Assembly: GCA_032622095.1 (NCBI GenBank) | Contig: CP136066.1 | Location: 52,976,609-53,040,608 of the forward strand | Length of the DNA: 64,000 bases | Origin: Siphonodentalium dalli | Taxonomy: Eukaryota; Mollusca; Scaphopoda; Gadilida; Siphonodentaliidae | Direction of reading: 5' to 3' | Shown: piece after piece, positions 12,252-24,800 of the stretch | How the letters are laid out: every line of letters begins with the position of its first letter | Position numbering within the stretch: position 1 is the stretch's first letter | The notes under the pieces: generated by a model | Seen by the model: only the letters and a program-made list of their open reading frames with translations | The model's database searches: none | Told to the model about the DNA's origin: nothing | Made by a program: the position numbers and the translations under genes

Positions 12252-13765
12252 GTCCCATCCGATCAGCCATGTAAATCTCGTCCCAAACATTCCTTATACT
12301 TACAGCATACGGTATAATACCATGCTACCTATGTGTATATAGCTTGCACTAGAGCCTATTGCAATTCGAACCATATGCAAGCCTGCATTTTGTGTTTTGT
12401 CCCAGCACCAGAGCCAGGAGCCTACGTCCCAAATGTAATCTCGAAACCGTCGCTTCAGATAGCTGCTATCTGGAACTCACGCAGATTATGTGTTGTAGGA
12501 GTTATGGAACGTGCGAGTGAAAGGGTTATGTGGATTCTGTATATATAAATGGCTGAGGTGTAATTGATATTCAAAATAGGGAAGCAATCGATAGCGATTT
12601 TCCATGTAAACTTCAGTTATAAATATGGGTTGTTATCGGCTAGTGAATTTTGAATGCTCATCGTGAATTTCCACCGCTCATTACTAGTTTATCCCCTCAG
12701 TCAAACGCTCTCCACAATAAAGCATATTTATAACAATGTATACTGTCAGAGAATCCAGTAACGTTTACTATACAAGCACCCGCGAAATTGGTCGAAATTA
12801 TCAAACGCGGCCATTAGAGAGTGGACTTTACCGTGACTTGAACGAGATAAGAAGTTGCGGTTAGTATTATACATGTAAATTTTAGTTTATTTGGTTTTCT
12901 GGCGCTGATACAGCATTATAACATAACATGATGATTACATTGCACTATTTAATGCAAAACGCATTATATTGTTACTCTTTACTTAGATGCCGTTTACACA
13001 TAGCCGGTGAGCGATCTAAGCGGCGAACCCGTTAACCAGCAAAAGTTACTGCAGCGTGTTTACACATCGCCGGCGAAGATACGCATATATTCATGTGTCT
13101 CCTTTACTTGTTAATAGTTTTCCTTTTAGTTCTCAATGAACTGCAATATGATATTGGTGTTCACCTGTAAACATTTAGCCGCTTCCTGCTTGAGGTATGT
13201 TTGGGCTGTATACTGAAGTGAACATTTTTAGAAATGGAAGTGCCAAAATTATTAATATCCAACTCAAACTTTCAGATATTGCTATTGGTAATTCTAAAGA
13301 TATTTAAGGTTTGTTTGAGTTCATAGACCATCTGTGAAGTGAGTGTTGCACCAAAAGCATGGTCATTGTCAGTTTTGAGATCTTTTCGTCGCATACATCT
13401 ACAAATTGGTGTCTAATCATTCGGATTAACATTTTATATTATATATATAAGTTTCAACATCGCGAATCAAATGTGACACATTTTCCGTTTGCACATTATA
13501 CAATAAACATTTTCATTTTACTTGGGCGTTCACCATGTCCATTATACAGGGCCGTGGCGATGGGGGGTGTCTCATCCCAACTTTAATCAAAATAGTCAAA
13601 AAGCTGGAAATTTCATACCTGACACGACATTAGTTGGAGATTTGACATCAACAATATGTTGAAATTGTTCTCGTAGTTTGATTTTTTTAGACCATACCTT
13701 AACTGCAATTACCCTATGTAGTCTATATTACCCTATCTATGCTATAAGGTATGCCCCATCATCCA

Positions 13766-13766
<1 letters not shown>

Positions 13767-13813
<47 letters not shown>
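13767..13813. repeat. (TA)n microsatellite
   Basis: An uninterrupted run of about 23 TA dinucleotides is followed by a short TGTGTG tract. A run of 14 Cs also lies close by at 14134-14147. Confidence 0.95.
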
Positions 13814-13821
<8 letters not shown>

Positions 13822-15419
13822 AGGCCTACTGACTAATGGATATACCAGTGTGGCAATGACTGTACTGCATGTTCGCCTCAAATAAAATAGCATATTTAAA
13901 TATTGAATTAATCAAGCAGCATTCAACAAATGTCATATACCTAGAATTAGTAATCTGCATAATTGTCATATTTTAGCTTGTTTATGGGGTGTGACCTCAA
14001 TTTGAGCATTGTACAATTGTATGCGTAATTTTATTGTCCATCAGTTGGGAATTTGTTTCAATGCCTATTAATTTGTTCGACCAAAGGGTTTGGCATATAT
14101 TGAGCATGACAGAGCCTCGCAATAGATGCTCAACCCCCCCCCCCCCCTCACAGACATAAACAGCTTAATGAAATTTATGAGATGATTAACCTCAACCACG
14201 ATTATGGAGGATTATGATATTTACATAAAATTTACATTTTAACCAATTAACAAATTAACAAATACCGCTAATGTATACTGAAGATTGTGCCGAAACAGAA
14301 TAACGGGGAAATATTACAATTTACACCTGGAATTGACCATTCAAATTTATCAAGAAATACCTTAATAAAGATTACGGCTGGTTCCAACTGTATCTGCCGG
14401 CACTTTATGTCGTAAAGTTTTATGGGATTTTTTCACAGTGTATATCAATAAAATTTAAATATTATCGAATTGGTATGACTTGTCTACAACCTTAATTGTT
14501 CGATTATTGAGAAGATATATAGCAAATTGATGGAGGCACAGACACAGTGTTAGACTGCTGAACAAATTATATTATCTCGAAATGGCCATGTATCAACCGG
14601 AATGGCACATTGAGATGTGAGCTTGAAAATATGTTTTCCCATGTCGGGGTTCTAACCCGCGCCAACCTCATTATATTCAGTTACATCTCGAGCGAAAGGT
14701 CTATTTGGTATGATAAAATAAATGATGAATGTGCTTCAGGGAAGGATTGCGGATAGTCTCCCCTTGGAACCAATAACTCCCTCGACTAACGCCTCGACTA
14801 ACGCATCAGGACATACTGTTTCATTGGGGAGACAATCGGCAATTTTCTCCTCAAACATGCAGATATCTTCTTTATGTTTTGTTCCTCTCCCCTCTTTTGC
14901 TCATTTCTGTGAATTGGTACAATGTATTAGGGACCTGCGAATATTCGAGATTCGATTCGATGTCGATATCGGACACCCGATTCGAGATCGACACCGAATC
15001 GGTCTGCTGATTCGGATTTGTTCGAATCGGTGTTACTTTGGTGTAGTCTGGTTTTTTTTGCGTCTATATAACACATGCAAATGATCTGAACACACAAACA
15101 TTGTAGCACAAGGTTGTCAAGTTAGCCAACATAGGTAATTTTGAATGTATGCCATTCAGAATAAACGTGCATGTAGGTGTTTGATCTATTTTGGGTGAAC
15201 AGTTTATCAGATAACTACCATTGGTATCGGACTACAACAATTAATAGCTGTAATAGTCTAGTAGCCTGCTGGGTTCTATTTGCACAATTGTGTACTAAAG
15301 GTTTGATGCCCCAGATTTGTTCCACCCCAGGAACGTTTAAAGAAATTCGATTGCTTAAGTTCCGCATCCCAGGCGTTTTGGGGCCAGAGACCCCACAAAA
15401 ACTCAAAAAATGACTTCTA

Positions 15420-15770
15420 TTTGCACTTTTGAGTACAAAGCCGATTTTTTATATTAGTAGTACTCCAGCAATCACTGACCAATAATACACAATTTCTGAA
15501 ACGAAATTTCCTGGCGTTTTCATTTCAGAAGGGGGTTTCTGATAGTACCCCCAAAACCCCAAAACATTACTTCTATTTGCACTTTCGAGTACAAAGCTGA
15601 TTTTTGTATTAATAGTGCTATAATCATCACTGATCGATGATACACAATTTCTGAAACGAAATTTCCTGGCGTTTTCATTTCAGAAGGGATTTTTGAATGT
15701 ACCCCAAAAAAAACCAAACATTTACTTTTATTTTCACATACTGTCGAATACAAAGCACAATTTTAAGGTG
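15420..15770. repeat. ~150-bp subrepeats of foldback left arm, copy A
   Basis: Units with ACTTCTATTTGCACTTT, GAGTACAAAGC and CCTGGCGTTTTCATTTCAGA recur near 15410, 15566 and (degraded) 15720. The reverse-complement set lies at 19970-20345 in the right arm. Copy B carries equivalents at 34590-35050 and 48470-48850. The short ORFs shared by these places are shadows of the repeat. Confidence 0.85.
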
Positions 15771-16334
15771 AACCTGGAATAAATTTATATAAATATACAA
15801 ATCTACTGACCACAAACGTTACCTAACTGCTGAATATGACAAAACAGCCCAAATTTCCGCGCGTTTCAGGGAGGAAAATGCGTTATTTTTTATTATAAAA
15901 AAATGCAGAAAAACTATTTAGACGTTAAAAGGTTACAGTGTATGTTCCGGGCAATATGGCGGCGATTTCCGGGAGTATACCCCACTCACTACATACATGT
16001 ACAGCAAAAACCTATTGTTCTTGATTCCATGCCATATGCCTGTCATTTCCTGCATAATTTGACTGGAAAAAAAGTCCAAAATGGAGGACAAAATGGCAAC
16101 CGAAAGTAACAAAAAGAGCATTTTACAGTAACTTTCACCATAGGTGCCAGTTGCGCCACCATACATGATGTCCAATCCTAATACGATAACAGTAAGTCAA
16201 AACCCGAGTTTTCAAAAATTACGACGAAAATGGCAATCGGAAGTCAACAGTTGAAGTGTTTTTTTAATTTTAAACTTTTTAAACTAAATCTTCAAATATC
16301 GAATATATATAAAGCCAATATGTAGTGGTATATA

Positions 16335-17575
16335 TGCCATCATACAAGTTTCCAAAGCCACCAACTAGTTTCAGAATACATCAAATGAGTGTCCCAAACC
16401 ACCTAACGAGTGTACCAAACAATATACTGAGCCACCTACATAGTATCCAAAACCAATCTATGAGTATCCCAAGCCATACGTCTGGTGCCCCAAATTCAAA
16501 TATTGTCCCGAGTAAAGCATGATAAATAATCCACCCAATGAGTTTCCCAAACCACCAAGTAGTGCCCAAAACCATATGCAACTGGTTCCCAATCCACATA
16601 TATGGTTCCCCGAGCCGTGTACCTCGTGGCCATGCCCACACAATGAGTATCACAATGCCATCTAAATTACGACGAGTATTGTCGTAGCCCTGCAACGATT
16701 GTTCCAAACCACAGCACATGGTAGTGCCCCAAACAATTCAACTGACGTTCCAAGCTACACAGGTTTTGTCACAAACTACCAAATATGAGTGTCCCTAACC
16801 ATCCAACGTGTGATCCAAATCATACAACGAGTGGGTCAATCCAAATGAGTGTCCCAAACAATCCAGCGAGTGTTCGAAAGGAAAAGAGTGTCCCATATGC
16901 ACCAAAAAGTTTGTCACAGGACATCCGAAGAGAGTCCTATGTCATACAACGGGTGTCCCAAACCACCAACTTTCGTCTCAATCCATTCAACGGCCCAATC
17001 AGTGAATCAGTCGACAAATGAGTGTCTCATTCCACCATTCGTGTGTCCCATATGCACATCTAGTGCCCAAAACCACCCAATTGGTCTCAAACTTTCCAAC
17101 GGGTGACTCAAACAATTAAGTAGTGCCCCGTACGATATGCACCTGATTCCAGACCTGCACAGATAGTCTTCCAAACCATGCATCTGGTATCCTAACCCAC
17201 ACAATGGGTATCACAGGCCATCCAAGGAGTGTCTCAATTCGCCCGAACAGTGTCGCAACCCTGCAACTTTTGTTCCAAACCACAATACATGGTAGTGCCC
17301 CAAACAATGCAACTGGTGTTCCTAACCAAATAGGTTCAAACCACCAAAATTCGTCTCAATCTATTAAATGCCCCAATCATTGAACAAATCGACAAATTTA
17401 TGTCACATTCAACCATACGTGTGTCCCATATCCAAGTCGAGTGTCCAAACCAATTCAACTGTTGTCCCAAACCAGCCATTGACTTCCCAATCCATCCAAA
17501 TGGTGTCATAAACCATTTACTAACTTGCATCTCAATACATTTAAAAAAGTGTACAAAACCCTCATCCGAGTTTTC
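16335..17575. repeat. 22-bp-period array, left arm, copy A
   Basis: Variants of AATGAGTGTCCCAAACCACC repeat about every 22 bp for 1.2 kb, roughly two turns of the DNA helix. The plus strand reads GTGTCCCAAACC throughout. The units have diverged. Predicted ORFs of 60-112 codons through the array have no known domain and reflect the lack of stop codons in the unit. Confidence 0.9.
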
Positions 17576-17805
17576 AACCCTTTCATGATGGGTGATGTGC
17601 TGATACAGCATTAATGATCCTGTGCCATGCATTCTCCCATATATGCGAGTTTCCCATAGGGAGTCTTGCATATGTTATGAGAATTCTGTGGCTCACATGG
17701 CCAAGGTAAGTAATGCTAGGCCAATGCATTTTCTTATATATGCGATGCACCCTATGGCACAGGATTTTCGCAAAATGTCAGGAACCTACGGTCAAGGGTT
17801 AAGAC
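17576..17805. repeat. Palindromic centre between the arms, copy A
   Basis: The spacer contains two degraded hairpins: CATTCTCCCATATATGCGAG with complement downstream, and CCAATGCATTTTCTTATATA ending CCTATGGCACA. These are diverged relatives of the perfect palindromes at 55446-55667. The spacer begins near AACCCTTTCATG and ends near AAGGGTTAAG, which may be the remains of a nested element's ends. Confidence 0.7.
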
Positions 17806-18440
17806 CATCACATGAGTGTTCCAAACCACCCAATGGGTTTACAATCCAAACCAAGAGACACTCGCTGGGTTGTTCGAGATATCCGATGTATGATTTTGTA
17901 TAATATTTGTGACAATCATTCGATGGTGTGGGACATTATGCATGGGGTGGTTTTAGACACCAGGCGGATTTTTTTTAGACATTCTTGGTCCTGGTGGTTT
18001 GAGTCAATCGTCATACTGCATGGGACGGCCATTGGATGGGTATGAACACTCATTGATTTGTTTTATTGGACACACGTGGGATGGTGTGGGGTTCTCAATT
18101 GATGGTTTGAGATGCTCGTTGTGAGGTTTGGGACACCACGTGCATGATTTGGGACATTCTCTGGATGATATATGGTGTCAATCGTTGGATGGTTTGGATT
18201 ACTCATTACGGCGTGTTTGGGCACCATTTGGATGGTTTGCGACACTAGATGGGTCGATTGGGATGCGTATTGGGTGGTTCGGGACACTGGTTGGCAATTG
18301 GGGGTGCCCGTTATATTGACTGTGTTGGTTTGGTATACTATATTAATTAAGATGGTGGTTTGAGACCCCCGATGCGTGGACTTAAGCTCCTTAGATGACA
18401 CTCGTTAAGTGGTTTTGGAAACTAATTGGATATGTTTGGA
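17806..18440. repeat. 22-bp-period array, right arm (inverted), copy A
   Basis: After about 17850 the plus strand reads the complement of the left array: GATGGTTTGGGACACTC-type units at the same period. The switch in orientation happens within a few units of the centre. Confidence 0.85.
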
Positions 18441-20705
18441 TACAAGTTTGGTGGCTTTTGACACTCATCTCATGGCATATAGCACTATTGGCTATAAATT
18501 ATATGAGAAGATTTAGTTACAATATAAATTAATGAAAATATTGTTTTATGCCATGGAAACAATCTGGTGACTTTTAGCCAAACTTGACCAATTTTACTGC
18601 TGCCGGTCGCCATTTTGTCCCTATTTTCGATATTGACGCCATCGTTTCTGCTAAAATGGGCATTAATGGGTCATATCTGCCATCGTATTGGTATTCAGTA
18701 TTCAGTACACGGGTGAGTTCAATTCCCTTCTGGGCATTACAATAATAATTGATTTTCTTCGAAATTGTATTTTAAATCTATTTTAATTTGATGGACACTG
18801 AAGGGCAAAATCCTCGTGATATGGCTCATTACTATCAGATATCGATTTAGCATGGTACATTTTTTTTTTCTAACAAAAAATGGAAATTATCTGGTAAAAT
18901 GTAGCGAAATTTGCGCAATTTTACCACTTCCGGACACCATTTTGTCCGCTATAATGACAACAATAATAATTTATTAATAATTCCACAAGGAACGAAATAT
19001 CAAACAATAAAGCTATGCACGTAATTAGGAATTTTTTCAAAGAACTCCATAAAATTCCCCCCAAAGCGGATATTGAAAATGTTGTTCCCCCGATTCTGCC
19101 CGAAAAAATGACAAAAACATTGCATATTGTAGATTTTCCATTTTTTATCGGTTATATGAGAATGTGAAATGCTAGATGTTACTGCACCATTGATTCTGAC
19201 CAAGAATCATACATATCTTAGCTAAAGGGCTTCTCCAGAAAGTAGTTCTCAGAAAGTATACACGACGAACGTTTATCTGTAAAATCAATTATTAAACTGG
19301 TCACGGGGAGTTGCTCGCCCACTTTTGAAAACACCCATGACGTTGGATATCAACTCATGAATAACTCTTGAGTTGGCGCCGATAGTTGAATGACATAACT
19401 TCAATGCGGATGTTGTTTAGCCGGGTTCCGACACCAGCAATCAATTCTGCCCGTGTTTACACTTGACATAAATCTGTCATCGTCCTCGCTTCAAATGTCT
19501 ATATAGTTCTGCAGCTTTCGAAGAAATTCCCAACGCGGTCATACTTGACATTGATTCGCGCGAACTTGTCTTTTCCCATTGTGCAGGATTGTGCACATGA
19601 TAGGGACACATCATTTATCCGATGGGTGAGTCCGGTGTTTTAGGTATCCTGTTATATATACTTTCAAATAAATCGAATCCTATATGGGAATGTCCCACCT
19701 GAAAGTGTTCATAGAATACAGGCTTCGCATAATACATGTTTTACCAAGTTTTTTTTTATCATTTGGTCTGTGAACAATGATGATAGTGGAGATAGTACGG
19801 CAGTACAAATAAATTTTGTTTCGGGTTTCGTTGGGTACATAATTCGAACCCACCATCTCCTTAACAAATATCCCCAGCACAAACATTACCCACCCCAATA
19901 ATACTTACTCCTATATAATTAAGTATTATTGGGGTATGGTCAATTGTTTCTGGTGACCTGTGCTTCTTAAATGAAAACGCACGGAATTTCGTTTCTTAAA
20001 CGAGGTTATTATGACTAAATTTTCGGGGTTTTTTGGGGGTACTTTAAAAAAACCCATTCTGAAATGAAAACGCCAAGGAATTTTGTTTCAGAAATTGTGT
20101 ATTATCAATCAGTAATGACTAGAGCACTATTAATATGAAAATAAACTTGGTACTCGAAAGTGCAAATAGAAGTCATTTTTGTGGGGTTTTGGGGGTACTT
20201 TCAAAATCCCCTTTCTCTGAAATGAAAACGCCAGGAAATTGTGTATTGTTGATCAGTAATTGCTGGAGCACTATTAATACAAAAATCAGCTTTGTACTCA
20301 AATGTGCAAATATAATTCATTTTTGTGGTTTTGTGGGGTCTCTGGCCCCTAAACGCCAGGTATGCGGAACTTAAGAAATCCGATTTCTTTGAACGTTCCT
20401 GGGGTGTAACAAATCTGGGGCATCAAACCTTTCGTACGCGATTGTGCAAATATAACCCATCAGGCTCCCTGATTATAACGGTGTACCCATGCATGTCCAG
20501 GTGTGTCACTTGTGTCAAATCTGTATTATCTTTATTAAATAATGTAGACAAGTGACTTCAATTCCATGGGGTTGGTGATACGTTGATTGAACTACATGTC
20601 TTTAAATGTCTTACTGTCACTTCTTGTGTAATGGTCGCCATGACACAGATAGATAGAAATCCAATGCAACATATCCCAAACCCTCCATGAGACCGAGAGT
20701 GACTT

Positions 20706-21628
20706 AGTGTAAACATATTTTATTGCATAATAATATCGCAACGGGATTGAGACACAAGTTTTACAACTTACAAATGGTCTCTCCCCCCACATAATTGTAT
20801 TATATTACACAAAATGAACATAAAATATAATCACACACAAACATTATAATTCATATGTACAACATCTTTTCACTTATAACAATATAATGATATAATCCCG
20901 AGTATGACAATAACGGTGGATATTTCTCTTTATGGGGGAGGGTGGTTCGTCCCGTGGGTCGGTGGCTCAGACGAGTCTTCGCATTCTATATATGTAGTGA
21001 TAATACAACATGTTACATTTGAAGCGTAGGTTTGCACATCAATGTGTTTACTAAAATTTGAACCGCGATGTCGAGGTTATGTAAAATTGAACAGCCCTAA
21101 ATATGTTCCGGTTTTGTGTACTATTCAGGTTAGTATCTCCAAGGAGGAGTTTCTCGAAATTAATAGTTAGTACACCAATGGTAGCGAGTTGGTGAAACAA
21201 CAAACATCGTTGATCTGTGTAAAATGGACAAACAAAAAAATAATGATTTGCTTCTTCGACCGGGTGACCACAACGACAGCTTGGGTTGTCCGATATGAAG
21301 TTAGAAAATTTGTCACCGTTTAAATCGCTACAGTAATTTCGAAGTTTGCAATGAATGATGTTTATCTCGCGATTTCCGAAATTAAAATAGTCTGGTGGCA
21401 CAAGAACTGGATCAGTCGTTAGGTATTTTGTTTTAAAAATACTAATGGAAGATGATTATTTTATGTTATTTGACAGGGTATTCCATTACCTAGTTGTATT
21501 TGGGGAAAATGTGTGTTCAAAATGGACAGTTCTTTTGAATGTGTATGGAGGAAAACTTGTTTTATCTCTAAAATCATATCTAGCAGCTGATTCTGGGCGG
21601 GTGGGTAAGAGATTGTTGAGATATTTAG
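20706..21628 (-). mobile_element. 5'-truncated LINE inside foldback copy A
   Basis: A 12-bp target duplication, CGAGAGTGACTT, flanks it at 20694-20705 and 21629-21640. Copy B keeps the uninterrupted site near 49202 (CGAGAGTGACTTACCTATG). The 3' end, on the minus strand, finishes GTTTACACT; the same 3' end occurs independently at 50355-50760. No poly-A tail is evident. It is truncated to the last 0.9 kb of ORF2 plus the 3' untranslated region. Confidence 0.92.
21051..21401 (-). pseudogene. LINE ORF2 C-terminus with zinc-knuckle (nested in copy A)
   Basis: The protein remnant reads IIHCKLRNYCSDLN, then CRCGHPVEEANHYFFVCPFY. This is the Cys/His motif (C-x-C-x8-H-x4-C) found after the reverse transcriptase domain of many LINEs of the CR1/jockey group. 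In the same frame upstream (about 21402-21470) the thumb-like SSSISIFKTKYL can be read, separated from a WNTLSNNIK stretch by one stop codon. The reverse transcriptase core is missing because the insertion is 5'-truncated. Non-functional. Confidence 0.8.
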
Positions 21629-21890
21629 CGAGAGTGACTTGCCTATGTCATGATTTCCCTAAAAAAACGCAAGTTCCAACCGATGTTTAAGGAGATTAAC
21701 ATGTTTATATAGTATCTAGTGAATTTTGCTATTTTTTTGTAATGAGACACCGAATTACTCACTGGTAAACAATGTCAATCACTAGCTGATTCGATTCGAG
21801 ATTCGATTCGATGTCGATATCAAGAAGGAGATTCGATATCGAGATTCGATTCGATGCAAAATCCCCGATTCGCAGATCCCTACAATGTAT

Positions 21891-24800
21891 AGTCACCAAA
21901 CTAGTACCAACTTTTCGTCACCTAGGTTACCGGGAACGAATGATGAGATTGAAGCTAATGCCCATGAAATATCGGCGTTTCAGAGGGAACCTTATTGAAA
22001 ATATATGAATCTCTCAACAACATGTACACTATGGAACCAAATAAGCACATTGCCTGACTAATTCGTGATGTACACGTAGCAGTGAGATATTGGACGGTCT
22101 GCTTGTTATAATAAACGGACATATCATTATGACTTTCAATTAAAGAAGTTGCATTCATTTGAAATTGGAGCTGCTGCGAGAGTGTTTATGACATGTCTTG
22201 ACATTTATCGATTTCCAACATTATGAGAAGCCCACGATTATTGACTATGATCACACTCTTCATTGTCAAAACCGGTTGTGCGATACTGTTAAAAATAATG
22301 ACCTTCCTGGATCAAATTTTATTCTTCTAAAATTTTAATTGGAATTTGGAATCTATGGACACTCACAATCATCCAAGCTGCAAACTATAAAGTTCACATT
22401 GAGTCGGGCTAAGACCAACATAGTGCTAGGTTCAATATAAAACGTCGGAACATTTTTCGCGGCACATAGGTAATACCCTACTCCCTGCATGCATATTTAG
22501 AAAGATGTATGGTAGAATAATCACTCCAATAGCTGAAATAAAATGCGACATGGGTTATTCATCCTTGTCAAACTGTGAAGACACACTCGCTGTGCCCCTC
22601 GTCATTGTGGTTGTCATAAACAATACAATACACAACATATATTGACAGTTAAATTATTAAACCAAACTAATAGTACAAAAATAATATACTTTCGTGAGCA
22701 TTATGAGTGACTATCTTCCACTCAGTTAATAAATGATCATATTAATTAACAGAATAACGCAAATATCTGAATGTTATTTTACCTTTTGAGTGTCTGTTTT
22801 CACCAGCGAATGGCACACCGTGACGTTAATTTTTTCCCACATCGACGTAACATTGAAATTAGTCTATATAGTGCATTTATGGTCTTATCAGCAACTAAAT
22901 GCAACACAATGTTTCTTTGCGAGAATAAGTAAATTATAAACAACATACCAAACTAAAATATTGTCACGAAAAGGGATATTGGTGAATGTTGTAAATTGCT
23001 TAAATATTCAATTTATAGCTTGTTCGGGGATATTCATACAAAAACTCAGTTTCATAAGTACTTCCATTTTTATGCCCATTGTAATTAGATTTTACCATCC
23101 TGCTTAAAGAACAGAAACCCTTTCCTAGTTTTGTTTCAGTTAATAATATACATGGGGGTAGTCAGCAACGATTCGTTGGATTCGTATGACCCCGCCCTGG
23201 AAACAAGCAGATTCTTTATCTGAACGGACATGGCTCGTTCGAACACCAAATTACATAATATGGAACGTGGTATTTCGAAATATACCTGCACGGGGAGATT
23301 TCCGAACGAATTCGTCGACATAGCGCTGAAAATTTCTTGCGTTGGTTTTAACATTTTTCGATAAGTTTGAAATTCTTTTGTATCGGTTTTTTCCAGTCAG
23401 CGGCCATGTAAACAAATGAAATTACATTCTTACCATCGGAAGAAAATGTAGAACTGTCGTCGCACTGTAACGTTTATGGTATATACCACATACTGTTGCT
23501 GATTAAAACGAAGAGAAAACAGAGTGTGCATTGTTTTAAATACATGCACCAGTTTCATGTTTAGATAACGCAATTTACCTTTTCTGGACATTCAGTTTCC
23601 GAGTCCAGAATTCCGTTGTTTTCAAATAGCACCGTTATTGTAGGAACATCATGTTCGATGTTGTATTTTTGTTATGACTTTAATGCGTCATATTCATTCT
23701 GGGACATAATGTTCGTAGAAGGATAGTTGTGGTATTTTTTAAACCAATTTCGATACCGGGAAATATTTAAAAGCGAATATCATTAAGTACAATGGGAGTG
23801 CAAACCGTCATGTGGCTTTAAGCCCGATTTAAACATTGACATGGACCTTTTTATTTATGTAATCAATGCTGTCGCTTTCAACTGTAAGGACTCGATAAAT
23901 TTTCTCAAATGTTAATCGTAAACAATTAGAAAGAGAATACTATTCAAACCTATTATATTGCATGAGGGAAAGTGACAATCAATTTAAATTTATGTTTAAG
24001 GTTGATATTTTAAGTAATAGTTAGCTTATCGGTGTCGAAGACTATCAATGACAACGCAAGAGCAATTTGTTGACTGGATTAAGAAGCAACATGGTGCTTT
24101 GGTTCGGAATGCTATAAATCTCGCAGCGATAGTTTGTGCCAGAAATCGATGTGTGAAATATCGAGTGTGGCTCACATATATTTACAAGTACCATTGTCAC
24201 ACACGTAGATGTCACTGAAATAAGGAAAACTGTTCTTCGATTTTGAATGTCGGATTGCTTTATTCAGCCTTCTCTGTTAATAGCTGTTCATGGTGTCCGT
24301 TAGCAAGTCCCTCGTCTGTTTTGACATATTGTGTGCACTGATTCAGCCTATAAATTATCCTTGATAACTTGGTTGATAGTGTGTCTATGTCGTTGGGGTG
24401 ATGCAGTTTACAAATATATGCTGAAGTCGTGGCAGTCGATGGCGTTGACCTCTTTGTTACATATTGCTATGTTCATCCACATTGTTTTTCGTGAGATAAA
24501 GTACTTGTCATACATACAAATAAGTAAATAGTTTATGGGTCACTATTACTTTATAAGTTCCCTGGTCGCATCCGATCAATGGAAGGCAGTTAGAAATGAG
24601 CACCCTTCACGTTCCTCTTAAGTATACCAGGTGTAACACTTTGTGAAGAAATTGCCAAAAAACAGAAATGGTGCAGAAAATCAACTTAATATGGCCATAT
24701 CAATGTCTAGCCTTGACTCTTCGACTAAGAGAGATAAGATCGATCTACAGTAAGGTGTGTAACCCCCCTCTATTTAATTGGTGTACTTGTATCCATACAC

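Larger units (their letters stand above)
14928..21882. mobile_element. Giant foldback hAT-like element, copy A (6955 bp)
   Basis: The left terminus is TAGGGACCTGCGAAT and the right is ATTCGCAGATCCCTA, inverted with one mismatch. The flanks are an exact 8-bp duplication, CAATGTAT, at 14920-14927 and 21883-21890. From the ends inward it has: GATTCGA-rich terminal blocks; blocks of about 150-bp repeats (15420-15770, complement at 19970-20345); 22-bp-period arrays in opposite orientation (16335-17575 and 17806-18440); and a palindromic centre. The right arm is the diverged reverse complement of the left over much of its length, so a transcript would fold back. No transposase is seen. The ends and target-site length fit the hAT superfamily; the foldback design recalls sea urchin TU-type elements. 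A LINE has inserted at 20706. Confidence 0.9.

Noticed and set aside
14541-14665. tRNA-like boxes (CAGTGTTAGACTGCTGAAC and GGGGTTCTAACCC)
   Set aside because: The two box-like motifs are about 100 bp apart and no cloverleaf could be drawn; at best a decayed tRNA-derived SINE.
16325-18401. Overlapping ORFs of 60-112 codons on both strands (and their twins at 35700-47293)
   Set aside because: They run through the 22-bp-period arrays in several frames, repeat the same few residues and lack any domain. They reflect the scarcity of stop codons in the unit.
19680-19910. Possible tRNA-derived SINE on the minus strand (GGTGGGTTCGAATT)
   Set aside because: A B-box-like motif is visible but no convincing A box at the right spacing; the segment is part of the foldback element.
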